The notes beneath the pieces are model-generated. The model saw nothing but the letters and a program-made list of their open reading frames with translations, did not search any database and was not told the origin of the DNA. Positions 5,451-6,491 of a stretch of 6,491 nucleotides of DNA are shown here, in pieces. How positions within the stretch are numbered: the first letter of the stretch is position 1; every line of letters begins with the position of its first letter. This DNA is from Clostridiales bacterium. Its GTDB lineage: Bacteria > Bacillota > Clostridia > Oscillospirales > Oscillospiraceae. The translations under genes were made by a program, and so were the position numbers. The stretch spans positions 1 through 6,491 of the forward strand of contig JAJQAS010000066.1 of NCBI GenBank assembly GCA_021203685.1. Reading direction: 5' to 3'.

Positions 5451-5930
5451 TTACATCTCTTCGCAGGGGTACTTGGCCTCGGCGGCCAGGATGTCCTCGG
5501 GGGTGTTGGCTTCCATCAGGGCGTCCAGCAGTTCCTCGTTGGTGAACACGCCCATCAGCTGCTGGATGTTGTTCAGGTGCTCATCGGGGTTGCAGGCGGC
5601 CAGGGTGAAGAACAGCTTGGCTTCCTTCTTCTCGCCGTCTTCGTCCTCGCCGAAGTCGACGAGCTGCTTGGAGACCATGAAGCCGATGCCGGTCTTGTGG
5701 ACACCGGCGGCGTTCTCCTGGGAGTGGGGCATGGCCACATAGTGGTCAAAGACCACATAGGGGCCGTATTTGGTGATGCAGTCCACGATCTGCTGATAGT
5801 AGTCGGCGTCCACGCTGCCGTCGGCAACTAGGGATTCGGCGCTCAGGCGGACCGCCTCCTGCCAGGTGACAGGCTCGTCGATGAACTTGTAGTGCTTCTT
5901 TTCAACAATCGTCTGTAAAACAGTGGCCAT
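5451..5930 (-). CDS. ulaC: PTS EIIA component, fructose/mannitol fold, L-ascorbate (UlaC) type
   Basis: This 159-residue cytoplasmic phosphocarrier has the usual single-domain EIIA length. It takes phosphate from HPr and gives it to EIIB. The family signature is VAMPHSQ (65-71), in which H69 is the predicted phosphorylated histidine; H63 nearby is the likely supporting residue. The N-terminal part WQEAVRLSAESLVADGSV (23-40) matches the helix that starts these domains, and LFFTLAACNPDEHL corresponds to the conserved strand followed by Asp/Glu-His. The insertion GEDEDGEKKEAK before that strand is strongly charged. The ATG at 5930 has AAGGAG 9 bases upstream. It follows ulaG by 21 bp and precedes EIIC by 42 bp, so all three are cotranscribed. 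A mannitol or fructose EIIA is the alternative, but those are normally fused to or beside other EII types. Confidence 0.93.
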   Translation of the reverse strand: MATVLQTIVEKKHYKFIDEPVTWQEAVRLSAESLVADGSVDADYYQQIVDCITKYGPYVVFDHYVAMPHSQENAAGVHKTGIGFMVSKQLVDFGEDEDGEKKEAKLFFTLAACNPDEHLNNIQQLMGVFTNEELLDALMEANTPEDILAAEAKYPCEEM

Positions 5931-5951
5931 AGTAGCTGTCTCCTTTCCCCA

Positions 5952-6491
5952 TTACAGGCAGGAACGATAGGGGATGTTCTGAGGCGCCTCAAAGCAGTCC
6001 TCGAAGCCCCGGCGGTGATGGTAATAGATCTTATCCTTGTCCTGGGGATAGACGTACTTGCCGCCCACCTGCCAGAAGAAGGGATGGAACTTGTACTCGT
6101 TGCGGTCCTTCTTGAAGTCGTAGAGCAGTTTGATCTCCTCGCAGTCGGCCTGGAAGTTGGTCCACACATCCCAGTGGATGGGCACGACCACCTTGCACTG
6201 GAGGTTCTCCGCCATGCGCAACACGTCGATGGAGGTCATCTTGTCCTGCATACCGATGGGGTTCTCGCCGAAGGAGCCGAAGGCCACGTCGATGTCGTAG
6301 TCCTTGCCGTGCTTGGCGAAGTAGATGGAGAAGTGGGAGTCGCCGGAGTGATAGATGTTGCCGCCGGGGGTCTTGACCAGGTAGTTGACGGCCTTGTCGT
6401 CCATGTCGGTGGGGCAGACGCCGGTCAGTTCTTCCCGGTCGGGACCGGTGGAGTCGGTGGTGACGATGCAGGTGCGGTCAAAGCTGTCCAG
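5952..6491 (-). CDS. ulaG: L-ascorbate-6-phosphate lactonase UlaG (5' part outside window)
   Basis: The visible 179 residues are the C-terminal half of a metal-dependent hydrolase of the metallo-beta-lactamase fold, about 354 residues in E. coli (from memory). It hydrolyses L-ascorbate-6-phosphate to 3-keto-L-gulonate-6-phosphate, the first cytoplasmic step after PTS import. The frame is open to base 6491. Landmarks, numbered from the first visible codon, are DSFDRT (2-7), DMDDKAVNYL (29-38), metal-site block HSGDSH (48-53), GENP (75-78), DKMTS (83-87), PIHWDVW (104-110), NFQAD (112-116) and FWQVGGK (139-145). The match to UlaG runs nearly end to end, including the terminal RGFEDCF region. 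The HxHxDH metal motif lies in the missing half. The internal ATG at 6404 is not the true start. In E. coli ulaG is divergent from ulaA-F; here it is codirectional and precedes the PTS genes. Confidence 0.95.
   Translation of the reverse strand: MDSFDRTCIVTTDSTGPDREELTGVCPTDMDDKAVNYLVKTPGGNIYHSGDSHFSIYFAKHGKDYDIDVAFGSFGENPIGMQDKMTSIDVLRMAENLQCKVVVPIHWDVWTNFQADCEEIKLLYDFKKDRNEYKFHPFFWQVGGKYVYPQDKDKIYYHHRRGFEDCFEAPQNIPYRSCL

Noticed and set aside
3927..5831. Plus-strand open frame of 634 codons opposite ulaA and ulaC
   Set aside because: It spans two real minus-strand genes and their gap, is rich in Asp, Gly, Gln, His and Val with no recognisable domain, and lacks a convincing ribosome binding site. 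Codon bias explains it.
5952..6404. Reading the ulaG segment as a complete 150-residue protein starting at 6404
   Set aside because: The frame stays open to the window edge, and the residues before this Met (DSFDRT region) continue the UlaG match, so this is an internal methionine of a truncated gene.

Overview
The window looks like chromosomal DNA of a GC-rich anaerobic Firmicute of the clostridial kind, with gut Oscillospiraceae-type bacteria as my best guess. The reasons are the class A (not Bacillus class B) RNase P RNA, clean AAGGAG-type ribosome binding sites, and a UlaA-type phosphotransferase system in a G/C-rich, G/C-ending codon background. The assignment rests on gestalt, not on a database match.

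Layout. The left part (1-1076, minus) is the N-terminal 358 codons of a two-transmembrane potassium channel with a TVGYGD selectivity filter and a cytoplasmic tandem Rossmann (RCK-like) region; its end lies beyond base 1. It diverges from rnpB (about 1193-1536, plus), and both genes have well-formed sigma-A-type promoters placed back to back in about 115 bp. rnpB ends in a textbook intrinsic terminator (1537-1568) that also faces the convergent gene on its right.

The middle (1652-3174, minus) holds a HAD-family phosphatase-like gene followed after 29 bp by a DeoR-family repressor, probably one transcription unit. A long two-part hairpin terminator (3255-3309) separates them from the genes upstream.

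The right part (3366-6491, minus) is an L-ascorbate type (ula) operon read in the order ulaG (5' end outside the window), EIIA (ulaC), EIIC (ulaA), EIIB (ulaB). EIIC and EIIB+EIIA would import and phosphorylate L-ascorbate, and UlaG would open the L-ascorbate-6-phosphate lactone. The decarboxylase and epimerase steps (UlaD/E/F) are not in the window. ulaG, ulaC and ulaA are tightly spaced (21 and 42 bp), but ulaA and ulaB are separated by 220 bp containing strong inverted repeats, the most unexplained DNA in the window. The DeoR regulator is a plausible UlaR-like regulator of the operon, since E. coli UlaR is a DeoR-family protein, but that link is inferred from proximity and family only.

I see no mobile element, CRISPR array, tRNA or clearly novel system. 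The points most worth a second look are the structured ulaA-ulaB spacer, the channel with a degenerate first nucleotide-binding domain and a Cys/His cluster, and the tightly packed divergent rnpB/channel promoters.
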